Below are positions 1 to 8,600 of a DNA stretch of 11,762 nucleotides, piece after piece. Where the stretch lies: positions 1-11,762 of the forward strand of contig JBKDQQ010000190.1 of the NCBI GenBank assembly GCA_046341775.1, written 5' to 3'. Source of the stretch: SXXH01 sp041165735 (lineage in GTDB: Bacteria; Planctomycetota; UBA1135; GCA-002686595). The notes under the pieces are model-generated. The model did not search any database. It was not told the origin of the DNA and saw nothing but the letters and a program-made list of their open reading frames with translations. Numbering within the stretch: the first letter of the stretch is position 1; each line of letters starts with the position of its first letter. The position numbers and the translations under genes are program-made.

Positions 1-284
1 GTCTCTGCGTGCGCCCAGGCCGCGGCCAGGTGCCGTGCATCCGCCACCCGGCGCGTTCCGCATGGCCGGACGGGGTCCGTGGCCGCCATGGGCGGTGGAT
101 TTCGGGTCGCGCGAGCGGGGTGGTCGCTCGTACACACGCCCGCGGCGCGCACAATGATCGGGGCCAGCATCATGGCGACAAGCCCTGCGACCGCGCGCCG
201 GTGGTGGCGACGCTGGCGTGGAGACGCACGCAGGGGCCGAGTGGCGACCACCGGGTGCCAGTGCAACGGTGGCCAGGCAGGTCG
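1..284. other. Region downstream of the kinase gene; no supportable gene
   Basis: These bases lie after the kinase stop codon. Both strands have open frames here, as expected at this G+C content, but none has a recognisable protein, a convincing start or strongly G/C-biased third positions. The only structured element I see is one copy of the dispersed gene-end repeat at 146-171. A gene running off the left edge cannot be excluded. Confidence 0.5.
146..171 (-). repeat. Gene-end repeat, copy A
   Basis: On the minus strand this reads GATGCTGGCCCCGATCATTG followed by TGCGCG. It is identical over 26 nt to copy C (9461-9486). It lies about 112 nt downstream of the kinase stop codon and in the same orientation as that gene. 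It is the only copy not directly against a stop codon, and the only one lacking the leading TCCC. It has no strong internal hairpin and no T-tract, so it is not a classical intrinsic terminator. Confidence 0.8.
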
Positions 285-3200
285 TCAGGGCGTGATTCGC
301 CTGGCGGGGCGGAGACCGCTGCCGGAATAGCGGGACCCCGGGGGATAGCCGTATCCAACCGCGGACCTCGCGTTCTGAGGCGAGTTGAACCAACTGCCGC
401 CACGCAGCACGCGCAGGGAGGTCTGATCGACGCCGGCATCCCGCAACCCGTCACCCTCGCGCGGAATCGCATCGGTTCTGGATGTGTCGCCGCACCACTC
501 CAGTGCATTCCCGTGCACATCGTGAAGGCCAAACCCGTTCGGGCGCAGCTTGCCGACCGGCATGACGAATCCGTCCCTCTCGTCATGATCGCTGTTGGCG
601 GCCCCGACGAGCGCGTTGGCCTCGTTCCCGACCCACCAAGTCGTCGTCGTCCCGGCGCGGCAGCCGGACTCCCACTGCGCTTCGGTCGGGAAGCCGCACC
701 ATCCGAGCTCCCGGGGCCACATCGCCAGGATGTCGTCCCACGAGTTGCCGGTCGCAGGCCTTCCCGACTTCCCACCCGTGTCGTCCTTCCTTCCCCGCGC
801 CGACAGCCGATCCCATTGATCAACAGTCAGTTCGAACTTGGACAGGAAGAAGGGCGAGAGATCCACATTGGCGATCCAATCCTCTTGTCCCTGATCCTTC
901 GAATCCGCCCTCGGCACGCGACCGCCAGGCAGCAGGACCAACACCATCCCTGTCTCGGGAGTCAGGGTCAATCGACCTTCCGCATCGCGCAGCACGCGCC
1001 CGTCCGGTCCGAGCTGCGGCTCGCCGCCCGACTGCAAGTGCACGAACTCCCACAGGCCCGTGGCAGGATTCTCGCCCAAGGGCAGCAGACCCACTTGGGG
1101 AGTCAATCGATCTCCACCAGGCCATGCCTGCCCTGCGTACTTCGGCGCCTTGGCGATCCCCTCGATCGCCTCGGCCCATCGCGACCGCGCCTCTGCGCTG
1201 TCGACGCTCGCCAAGGCCACTGCGTGCAGCTCGGACAACCGGAGCAACTCGGACTCCAGCTTCTGCAGCTGTTCATGCCACCAGTCCAACTGGCTGTCGG
1301 AGAAGCGCCAAGTGCGGCGACCTCCAGTCTGGACACGCAGTTGGGCCAGTCGCGGCTCGAACTTGCCACGCGCACGCGCTTCTCGCATGGCGAGTTCCGT
1401 CGGCCAGTCGATGGGAACGGACAGTTCCGACAGCTTCGCGATGGCGTCCGCCAGGTCCGCCTCGCGCTTCCTGGCGGACTTGCCGCTCCAACGCGCCAAC
1501 TCCTTCTCCAACTTCGCCTTGGAGGACGAGGAGACCTCGCCAGCGGATTCGTCGCTGCCTCGTGCCCCGCCGGATTCGCCGGAGATCATCGGTGCCGCCA
1601 GCGCCAAGGCCAACGCGCGTTCCATGCTCGACTTCGCCTCGGCTTCGCGGCCCAGCAACGCAAGCGCCCAAGCATGCGCGTGCAACGCCGCGACGCCAGG
1701 GGACGCGCCTTGCAGCGTCAATGCGCGCTCGCAGCACAAGAGCGCCAGCAGCAGCGAATCCGGCGCACGCGGCGCACCATCCGGGTCGACGATCGACCAT
1801 GCCCGTCGCACCAGCAGCGACGGGTCGGTCCCGGACAACAACTCCGCATGCGCGGTCGACACCTCGTCGGCATCCGGCCACTGCGCATGTCCGAGTCGGC
1901 ACTTCGAGTAGGCGATGAACGCCGACAACTCGGTCAACTCCCGTTCATGGGATTGCGGGGCCGAGGCGATCGATTTCAGGTTCGCCTCGAGCTGCGACTG
2001 CAACTCGCGGATCCGACGTTGCGTCGGATCCGCGGCGGCATCGCGCACTTGGTCGTCGACCGTGTATGGCAGGGCCATGCCCCGCAGCTCCGCGATCTTC
2101 GCTTGCACATCCTTCAAGCCGGGCTGCCAATCGCTTCCAGTCGATGCATCCTCCTCCTGGCCATGCAGCAATCGGCCGGCCTCGTCGAGCCACCATCGCC
2201 AGGCGGGCTTGTCGAGGCGCTCCAGGCCATCGATCGTCCGGCACTGCGCGCGGAACCGGGCCAGTTCCTGGATCATCCCGCGCAGCTCTTGCTCTCGAGC
2301 CTGCGCCACCAGGCTCGCGTTGCTCGCCTCCAGTTGGCGGTTGAGCGTCGCGGTCTTGCTGCGCTCCTCGTTGGCGTCGCGAGCGCTTCGTTCCGCTCGG
2401 GCGTTCTGCTGCAGCACGAGCACGATCCCGCCGACAAGCACCAGCACTCCCGCCGCGATCGAAGCCGCCAACGGCTTGTTGCGCTTGATCCACTGCTTCG
2501 TTTCGGCCCAGGTGCCGGTCTCGTGCGCCTTGACCACTCGGCCTTCGATGTAAGCGCGCAGGTCGCTCGCCAAGGCCTCCATGTCCGGATAGCGCCGCGG
2601 GATCTCGCGCGCCATCGCCTTCTCCACGATCGCGACCAACGGCGCAGGGATGGTCTTGTCGAAGTCCGCGATCGCGCGCGGCGCGCCTTCCTGCACCAAG
2701 GCCAGCACGCGCGTCTGCGACAGGCGCACCCCGCGCGCCACGTACGGCATGTGGATGTGCCTGACGAGCAGCAGGTGGTAGAGCATCGCGCCCACCGCGT
2801 ACACGTCCGAGCGAGGGCCGAGGCTGCCGATCTCGCCCTGCGCTTGTTCCGGCGGCATGTACGCAGGCGTGCCGACCACGTCGCCATCCATCGTCACCAA
2901 CGGACTGTCAGGAGAATCCGCGCGCGAGTCGCGCCGTTCCGTGCGCACCGACTGGCGGGTCGAGCCGTCTGTCTGTTCGCGCAGGCGCAGATCGTGCAGG
3001 TCCTTCCGACCCGCCACGCGCGCCAGGCCCCAGTCCATCACATACACCTCGCCGTAGCGGCCGACCATGATGTTGGCCGGCTTCAGGTCGCGGTGGATCA
3101 CGCCCTTCGAGTGCGCGTACGCCATCGACTCGCACACCTTCAGCATCACGCCAAGCGCGCGTGTCGTGTTCCAACCGTCGTGGCCGCTCTCCACATGCCC

Positions 3201-3875
3201 GTAGATCGCCCGCAGGTCCTCGCCCTTCACGAGACGCATCGTGAAGTACACCTGTCCATCCGAACCGAGGCCCAGCTCGTGCACCGGGACGATTCCGGGG
3301 TGGTCCAGCTGGCCCGTGATCTGCGCCTCTTCGAGGAACCGACCCAGCGTGCGGCCCTCGACGGCCGGAGTGGCACCCGTGCCCGGTCTGTTCGCGTGGC
3401 CGAGGGCCACCTTCATCGCCAACGTGCGACGCAAGTCCTGGTCCCACACGCGGATCACGGCGCCCATCCCGCCGCGACCGACCTCGTCGAGCACCTGGTA
3501 GCGCGAGTTCGTCGGAGCGTGCTCGCGCAAGCGGCGCAGCAGTGCGCTCGAGTGGCTCGACTCGTCGCCGATGCGTCCATCGTCCAGCACGATGCCGGGT
3601 TCCATTTCCGCGCCGGCCCGCCCGCCGGCCCTGCCCGACGAGCGGTTGTCGCCTCCCGAGTCGCTTCGCAGCTGGGCGAAGATCGCATCCAGGTGCTCGT
3701 ACTGCGCATGCAGCCCACGCAGCTCCGCCGCATGGGCCTCGTGCGAGCCGCACCACGACTCGAACGACAACGATTCGTCCCGCTCGCGCAGCGCGAGGTA
3801 CTCCGAGTACAGCTCCTGCGCGCGCGACAGCGGCTCGGGATCCGGAGGCGCGGGGACGGGGGACGGCGACGACAT
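285..3875 (-). CDS. Membrane-anchored Ser/Thr protein kinase with C-terminal formylglycine-enzyme-like (SUMF1) domain
   Basis: This 1196-residue protein probably phosphorylates Ser/Thr on unknown partners from the cytoplasmic face of the membrane. A kinase domain (about 125-445) shows the glycine loop GRGGMGAV (133-140), the ATP-binding Lys155 in LAMKVA, the catalytic loop HRDLKPAN (261-268), DWG instead of DFG (281-283) and GTPAYMPPEQ (335-344). One membrane helix (about 468-488) is followed by a charged coiled-coil-like stretch (490-540) and a Trp-rich, helical middle part (PAWRWWLDEA at 557-566). The end (about 972-1196) is an FGE-sulfatase-type domain: FPTEAQWE 1062-1069, NGFGLHDVHGNALEWCGD 1113-1130, LRGGSWF 1157-1163. 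Its RSA segment (1170-1172) carries no cysteine pair, so it probably does not oxidise cysteine and may bind a ligand or partner. The N-terminus (21-70) resembles the pre-kinase region common in planctomycete kinases. The ATG at 3875 was chosen because the open frame further upstream lies inside the MFS gene. No Shine-Dalgarno sequence is visible. The function is firm; the signal it senses is unknown. Confidence 0.93.
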   Translation of the reverse strand: MSSPSPVPAPPDPEPLSRAQELYSEYLALRERDESLSFESWCGSHEAHAAELRGLHAQYEHLDAIFAQLRSDSGGDNRSSGRAGGRAGAEMEPGIVLDDGRIGDESSHSSALLRRLREHAPTNSRYQVLDEVGRGGMGAVIRVWDQDLRRTLAMKVALGHANRPGTGATPAVEGRTLGRFLEEAQITGQLDHPGIVPVHELGLGSDGQVYFTMRLVKGEDLRAIYGHVESGHDGWNTTRALGVMLKVCESMAYAHSKGVIHRDLKPANIMVGRYGEVYVMDWGLARVAGRKDLHDLRLREQTDGSTRQSVRTERRDSRADSPDSPLVTMDGDVVGTPAYMPPEQAQGEIGSLGPRSDVYAVGAMLYHLLLVRHIHMPYVARGVRLSQTRVLALVQEGAPRAIADFDKTIPAPLVAIVEKAMAREIPRRYPDMEALASDLRAYIEGRVVKAHETGTWAETKQWIKRNKPLAASIAAGVLVLVGGIVLVLQQNARAERSARDANEERSKTATLNRQLEASNASLVAQAREQELRGMIQELARFRAQCRTIDGLERLDKPAWRWWLDEAGRLLHGQEEDASTGSDWQPGLKDVQAKIAELRGMALPYTVDDQVRDAAADPTQRRIRELQSQLEANLKSIASAPQSHERELTELSAFIAYSKCRLGHAQWPDADEVSTAHAELLSGTDPSLLVRRAWSIVDPDGAPRAPDSLLLALLCCERALTLQGASPGVAALHAHAWALALLGREAEAKSSMERALALALAAPMISGESGGARGSDESAGEVSSSSKAKLEKELARWSGKSARKREADLADAIAKLSELSVPIDWPTELAMREARARGKFEPRLAQLRVQTGGRRTWRFSDSQLDWWHEQLQKLESELLRLSELHAVALASVDSAEARSRWAEAIEGIAKAPKYAGQAWPGGDRLTPQVGLLPLGENPATGLWEFVHLQSGGEPQLGPDGRVLRDAEGRLTLTPETGMVLVLLPGGRVPRADSKDQGQEDWIANVDLSPFFLSKFELTVDQWDRLSARGRKDDTGGKSGRPATGNSWDDILAMWPRELGWCGFPTEAQWESGCRAGTTTTWWVGNEANALVGAANSDHDERDGFVMPVGKLRPNGFGLHDVHGNALEWCGDTSRTDAIPREGDGLRDAGVDQTSLRVLRGGSWFNSPQNARSAVGYGYPPGSRYSGSGLRPARRITP
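2006..2034. repeat. Perfect 13-bp inverted repeat inside the kinase gene
   Basis: CGCGGATCCGACG (2006-2018) and CGTCGGATCCGCG (2022-2034) are exact reverse complements separated by TTG. They lie in the linker between the membrane helix and the FGE-like domain, at about residues 614-623, and encode ADPTQRRIR. The stem would form in either strand's RNA. No T-tract follows, so nothing marks it as a terminator. Confidence 0.9.
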
Positions 3876-3937
3876 GGGACGGACTCGGTTGTGCTGGTCG
3901 AATCGGGTCCGGGACGCCGACCGACCAGGCGTGCCAG

Positions 3938-3943
3938 AGTCTA
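3938..3943 (-). promoter_or_regulatory. Possible -10 element of the kinase gene
   Basis: On the minus strand the 137-nt gap before the kinase contains TAGACT, similar to the TAGAGT and TAGGCT hexamers before the two genes divergent at 5333-5631. It would give a leader of about 55 nt. No matching -35 is visible, and the kinase could equally be read through from the MFS gene. This is a weak call based on similarity alone. Confidence 0.2.
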
Positions 3944-4012
3944 ACCACGGCCAGGCAGCCCGAGCGGGCGGAGCGTCACGGATGGCGCCGGCCCAAGGAA
4001 GAGCCGCGCCGC

Positions 4013-5332
4013 CTAGTCCGCCAAGTCGCGCTCGCGTTGCTCGCGCAGGAACAGCGTGCCCACGACGAGCGTGATGCTGGCGATCGCCATCGGGTACCAC
4101 AGCCCGGCGTAGGGGTCTTGGAACTTGTTCACGGCCCACAGGCCGATGAACGGGACGAGACCACCGAAGACGCCGTTGCCGATGTGGTAGGGCAGCGACA
4201 TGGAGGTGTAGCGGATCCGCGTCGGGAAGATCTCCACCAGGAAGGCGGCGATGGGCCCGTAGACGAGGGTGACGTAGAGCACCTGCACGAGGACGAGCAG
4301 CACGAGCATGGTCGTGTCCGGCCCTTCCGGGAGGGTCGCGGCCGCCGTCATCGCCTTGTAGATCGGGATCCAGGTCGCGATGGCCAGCAGGCAGCCGAGC
4401 ATCATCAGCGGCTTGCGGCCGATCTTGTCCGACAACGCGCCGAAGATGACGAAGAACGGCGTGCCCAAGAGCAGCGCGATGGCGACCACCTGGTTGGCGA
4501 CGATGTAGTCGACCTTGAGTTGCGTCTGCAGGTAGTACAGCGCGTAGAACTGGCCCGTGTACCACACGACGCCTTGGCCCATCGTGGCCCCGAACAAGGC
4601 GAGCAGCACGAGGCGCAGGTTCTCCTTGCGGCCGAAGCTGTCGCGCAGCGGCGTCTTCGAGCCCTTGCCGGAAGCCTTCATCTCGGCGAACACCGGCGAT
4701 TCCTGCATGCGGCGCCGGATCCACCAACTGAACAGCACGAGGACCACCGAGCCGAGGAAGGGCAGGCGCCAACCCCATTCCTTGAAGGACTCTTCGCCGA
4801 GTTGCGTCCGGCACAGGAGGATCACGCCCAAGGACACGAACAGCCCGAGCGTGGCGGTCGTCTGGATGAACGAGGTGTAGAAGCCGCGCCTATGGGTGGG
4901 CGCGTGTTCGGCGACATAGGTGGCGGCGCCGCCGTACTCGCCGCCGAGCGCGAGTCCTTGGAGGAGCCGCAGCACGAGCAGCAGGATCGGCGCCAGCACG
5001 CCGACCTGTTCGTAGGTCGGCAGGAGCCCGATCGCCATGGTCGAGCCGCCCATGATGAGCAGGGTGACGAGGAAGGCGTACTTGCGGCCGACGACATCGC
5101 CCACGCGCCCGAAGACCAGCGCGCCGAAGGGCCGCACGACGAAGCCGGTGGCGAAGGTCGCGAGCGTCGAGAGCAGCGCGACGAGCTCGTCGCCCTTCGG
5201 GAAGAACGCGCCCGAGATGATCGTGGCGAGGCTGCCGAAGATGTAGAAGTCGTACCACTCGATCAGCGTGCCCGCGCTCGAGGCGCCGATGACCGTCCAG
5301 ATGCCGCGGGGGGAATCGGCCTTGCTCTGCAT
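4013..5332 (-). CDS. MFS transporter, metabolite:H+ symporter (MHS)-like
   Basis: This 439-residue inner-membrane protein has about twelve hydrophobic segments, the usual size for the MHS branch (KgtP, ProP and ShiA relatives), which import organic acids, betaines or similar small metabolites with protons. Visible signatures are EWYDFYIFG in the first helix (25-33), the loop 2-3 motif GRVGDVVGRK (75-84), RLLQGLALGGEYGGA in helix 4 (122-136), a second-half copy SDKIGRK (301-307) and FPTRIRYTSMS (369-379). Start and stop are clear: ATG at 5332, TAG at 4013-4015. The protein looks complete. The substrate cannot be read from the sequence. It is divergent from the propeller-amidohydrolase gene and 137 nt upstream of the kinase. 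The start codon abuts an inverted repeat and a possible -10 hexamer, described separately. Confidence 0.92.
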   Translation of the reverse strand: MQSKADSPRGIWTVIGASSAGTLIEWYDFYIFGSLATIISGAFFPKGDELVALLSTLATFATGFVVRPFGALVFGRVGDVVGRKYAFLVTLLIMGGSTMAIGLLPTYEQVGVLAPILLLVLRLLQGLALGGEYGGAATYVAEHAPTHRRGFYTSFIQTTATLGLFVSLGVILLCRTQLGEESFKEWGWRLPFLGSVVLVLFSWWIRRRMQESPVFAEMKASGKGSKTPLRDSFGRKENLRLVLLALFGATMGQGVVWYTGQFYALYYLQTQLKVDYIVANQVVAIALLLGTPFFVIFGALSDKIGRKPLMMLGCLLAIATWIPIYKAMTAAATLPEGPDTTMLVLLVLVQVLYVTLVYGPIAAFLVEIFPTRIRYTSMSLPYHIGNGVFGGLVPFIGLWAVNKFQDPYAGLWYPMAIASITLVVGTLFLREQRERDLAD

Positions 5333-5355
5333 GCGCTCCAGCCTAGCTGGAGCGC
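5333..5355. repeat. Inverted repeat abutting the MFS start codon
   Basis: GCGCTCCAG (5333-5341) and CTGGAGCGC (5347-5355) are exact reverse complements around CCTAG, so a 9-bp stem (10 bp with the inner C:G pair) ends one base before the MFS ATG. In the MFS transcript the stem would bury the only purine-rich stretch, GGAG. The same bases contain the possible -10 hexamer. It could be an operator, an RNA hairpin, or chance. Confidence 0.8.
5340..5345 (-). promoter_or_regulatory. Possible -10 element for leaderless transcription of the MFS gene
   Basis: On the minus strand TAGGCT is followed by 7 nt and then the ATG. If it is a -10 element, transcription would start at or next to the ATG. The divergent gene has TAGAGT at the identical distance. 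The GGAG between hexamer and ATG is only 3 nt from the start codon, too close for a good Shine-Dalgarno, which favours the leaderless reading. No clear -35 is seen. Confidence 0.35.
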
Positions 5356-5367
5356 GGACCCGCGCGT

Positions 5368-5382
5368 AGCGCCCGGGGCGCT
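5368..5382. repeat. Short hairpin in the MFS/amidohydrolase intergenic region
   Basis: AGCGCC and GGCGCT flank CGG, a 6-bp stem in the divergent region between the MFS and propeller-amidohydrolase genes. It could be part of a control region, but a stem of this size is not unusual at this G+C content. Confidence 0.4.
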
Positions 5383-5446
5383 CCCTCGAGCCGCGCCTTG
5401 TGCGCTTCCATGGGCTGTGCTCCCGAAGCGTCCAACCGTGGCGCCT

Positions 5447-5503
5447 TGGGCGGTCCGGTGCTTGGCGCGTCGCGACCGCCCATGCATCGTTCGGTGGGCG
5501 GTC
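5447..5503. promoter_or_regulatory. Three copies of TGGGCGGTC: candidate operator cluster
   Basis: The 9-mer TGGGCGGTC occurs at 5447-5455 and 5495-5503 on the plus strand and inverted (GACCGCCCA) at 5474-5482. The two direct copies extend to 15 nt with one mismatch (TGGGCGGTCCGGTGC and TGGGCGGTCCCGTGC). The inverted and last copies form a perfect 9-bp stem with a 12-nt loop. All three lie within 57 nt in the middle of the region shared by the divergent MFS and propeller-amidohydrolase genes, where a regulator of both would bind. No regulator gene is nearby. Confidence 0.45.
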
Positions 5504-5618
5504 CCGTGCAGCGAGTTCCGCGCGATGCCGGTCGTCGCGCCTCGCGGCGGTTCCCGGGTGCGGCGAGCTCCGATCGCGAGGGCATCGCCGTGCGCGACCG
5601 ACGCTTGGGAGTCCGCGC

Positions 5619-5624
5619 TAGAGT
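5619..5624 (+). promoter_or_regulatory. Possible -10 element for leaderless transcription of the propeller-amidohydrolase
   Basis: TAGAGT sits 7 nt before the ATG at 5632, the same spacing as TAGGCT before the divergent MFS gene. Transcription from such an element would begin at or beside the start codon. No Shine-Dalgarno sequence is visible here. No convincing -35 is seen, so the call rests on the shared hexamer and spacing. Confidence 0.35.
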
Positions 5625-5631
5625 GTGGGCC

Positions 5632-8600
5632 ATGATCGACGCGTTGCTCGCCCTCGTCGCCGCCCTCGCTCCCCAGGAACCGCAGAAGTCCCCGTGGTCC
5701 GTGCAGGAGGCGCATGGACCTGCGCGCGAGGTGTCGTTCGACCTCGACGAGGGCACGTGGATGAACGTGGATCTGTCGCCGGATGGCGCGACGATCGCCT
5801 TCGACTGGCTGGGCGACATCTACACGATGCCCGCGAGCGGTGGCGAAGCGCGCGCCGTGCGCACCGGCCACGCCTGGCAGATGCAGCCGGCCTTCTCGCC
5901 GGACGGCAAGCGCCTCGCCTACACGAGCGACGAAGGCGGCGGCGACAACATCTGGGTGTGCGACCTCGATGGCGGCGATGCGCGGCAGGTCACGAAGGAG
6001 TCCTTCCGCTTGCTGACGCAGCCTTCGTGGTCGCCGGACGGGCAGTGGATCGCGGCGCGCAAGCACTACACGGGACGCCGCTCGCTCGGAGCGGGCGAGA
6101 TCTGGCTGTACCACATCTCCGGCGGCGAGGGCCTGCAAGCGACGACCAAGGCCAACGACCAGAAGGACCTCGGCGAGCCCGCGTGGTCGCCGGACGGCAA
6201 GCACCTGTACTTCAGCCTCGACGCGACGCCGGGCGACACCTTCGAGTACTCGAAGGACGCGACCAAGGGCATCTATCGCATCGATCGGTTGGAGCTCGCC
6301 ACCGGAGAGCGCACGACGGTGGCGGCGGGCATGGGCGGCGCGTGCGCGCCGACGCCGTCCCCGGACGGCCGCGAATTGGCCTTCGTGCGCCGCGACGACT
6401 TCAAGAGCGCGCTCTTCGTGCTCGACCTCGCGTCGGGCGCGGCGCGCAAGGTGTCGGACGCGGTCGAGCGCGACTACCAGGAGACCTGGGCGGTGCACGG
6501 CGTCGCGCCGCGCATGGCGTGGACCAAGGATGGCGCGGCGATCCTCGCGTGGAGCGGCGGCAAGATCCGGCGCATCGACATGGCGACGGGCGAAGCCGTG
6601 GTCGTGCCCTTCCGCGTCAAGGCCACGCGCATCGTCGAGGACGCGGTGCGCTTCCCGGTGGAGGCCGCGCCAGCGAACTTTCCGGTCAAGGTGCTGCGTT
6701 GGACGCGCGTGGCGCCCGATGCGTCGTCGGTGCTGTACCAGGCGCTCGGTTCGATCTGGGTGCTGCCGCTCGCGCCGGACGAACTCGAGCGCGCGGGCGA
6801 CGATCCCGCCGCGCGCGCGGCGCGCGAGAAGCCGCGACGCCTGACGAGCGACGAGCGCTTCGAGCACTTCCCGAGCTGGTCGCGCGACGGCCGCTTCGTC
6901 GTGTACACGACCTTCGACGACGACGATCTGGCGCGCGTGCACCTGCACGAGGTCGCCAACGGCGCGACGCGGCAACTGCCGCTCGAGCAGGGCCATTGGG
7001 CTCGGCCGACCATGTCGCCCGACGGGCGCTGGCTCGTGTTGGAGAAGCGCGCGGGCGGCGGCATCGTTTCGCCGTTGTGGAGCGCCGAGACCGGCATCTG
7101 GCGCGTGGATCTCGCGGGCGGATCGAAGCCCGAGCGCATCTCGAAGACGGGCTCGAACCCGCAGTTCGGCGCCGGTTCGGAGCGCGTCTACTTGACGAAG
7201 TCGGAGGGCGGCAAGGACGGCGACGGCATGTCGCTCGTGTCGATCGAGCTCGAGGGCGGCGACGAGCGCGTGCACGCGACCTCCGATTGGGCGGTCGAGT
7301 TCGCCGTGTCGCCCGATGGTCGGTGGGTCGCTTGGTCGGAGCGCTACCGCGCCTACCTGGCGCCGTTGGTGGACGCGGGCCGCGCCGTGAAGCTCGCGCC
7401 GGGGGCCAAGTCGCATCCGGTGGTCAAGATCAGCGACAACGCCGGGGAGAACCTGCACTTCTCGGGCGATTCGCTGCGCGTGTTCCATTCGCTGGGGCGG
7501 GTGTTGTCGACGGTCGACTTGCGGCCCGTGCTGGCCGAGTTGGCGGAGGGGCGCGCCGTCGCCGAGGCCGAGCCCGCGCGGCTCGACATCGGCTTCGAGG
7601 CGCGCCACGCGACGCCGGAGCATGTGCTCGCCTTGACCGGCGCGCGGCTCGTCACGATGCGCGGCATGGAAGTGGTCGAGGACGGCGTCGTCGTCGTGCG
7701 CGGCAACCGCATCGCCGCCATCGGACCGCGCGCCACCACGCCGGTGCCCGCCGAGGCGCGCGTCTTCGATTGCGCCGGCACGACGATCATCCCGGGCCTC
7801 GTCGACGTGCACGCGCACGGGGCGCAGAGCGCGGGCGGCGTCGTGCCGCGCCGCAACTGGATCCACGGCGCGAACCTCGCCTACGGCGTCACGAGCATCC
7901 ACGATCCGTCGAACGACACGAACTCGATCCACGCCGTGGGGGAGCTCGCGCGCGCCGGACGCGTGCTGTCGCCGCGCACCTGGTCGACGGGGACGATCCT
8001 CTACGGCGCGCAGGGCAACTTCAAAGCCGAGGTGGAGAGCCTCGACGACGCGAAGAAGCATCTGGAACGCTTGAAGGCCGTCGGCGCGATCAGCGTCAAG
8101 AGCTACAACCAACCGCGTCGCGACCAGCGCCAGCAAGTGCTCGCCGCCGCGCGCGATGTGGGCATCATGGTGGTGCCCGAGGGCGGCTCCTTGATGCAGC
8201 ACAACTTGACGATGGTCGTCGACGGCCACACGGGCGTCGAGCATTCGCTGCCCGCCGAGCGCGTGTACGCCGACGTGGCGCGGTTGTGGGGCGCGACGCA
8301 GGTCGGCTACACGCCCACCTTGGTCGTCGGCTACGGCGGCATCTGGGGCGAGAACTGGTGGTACCAGGAGACCGACGTGTGGCGCGACGCGAAGCTCCTG
8401 CGCTTCGTCCCGCGCCAGATCGTCGAGCCCCGCGCCCGCCGCCGCGACAAGGCCCCGATCGAGGACCACAACATCCTGCGCAGCTGCCGCATCGTGAAGA
8501 CCCTCGTCGACGCCGGCGCCCGCGCCCAACTCGGCGCCCACGGCCAACTCGCCGGCCTGGGCGCGCACTGGGAACTATGGCTCCTCGAGGCCAGCGGCAT

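Noticed and set aside
9..3944. A 1311-codon open frame on the plus strand opposite the kinase
   Set aside because: It is antisense to a kinase with clear motifs and shows only Arg/His/Ala-rich low-complexity translation. Long antisense frames are expected at this G+C content.
3876..4814. N-terminal extension of the kinase to position 4814
   Set aside because: The extra 313 codons overlap the MFS gene in another frame and read as low-complexity Arg/Ala-rich sequence.
5263..8568. An 1101-codon minus-strand frame, and a long plus-strand frame at 5625-8954, over the propeller-amidohydrolase
   Set aside because: Both translate to Arg/Ala/His-rich sequence without any domain, while the 5632 frame has propeller and amidohydrolase motifs throughout.
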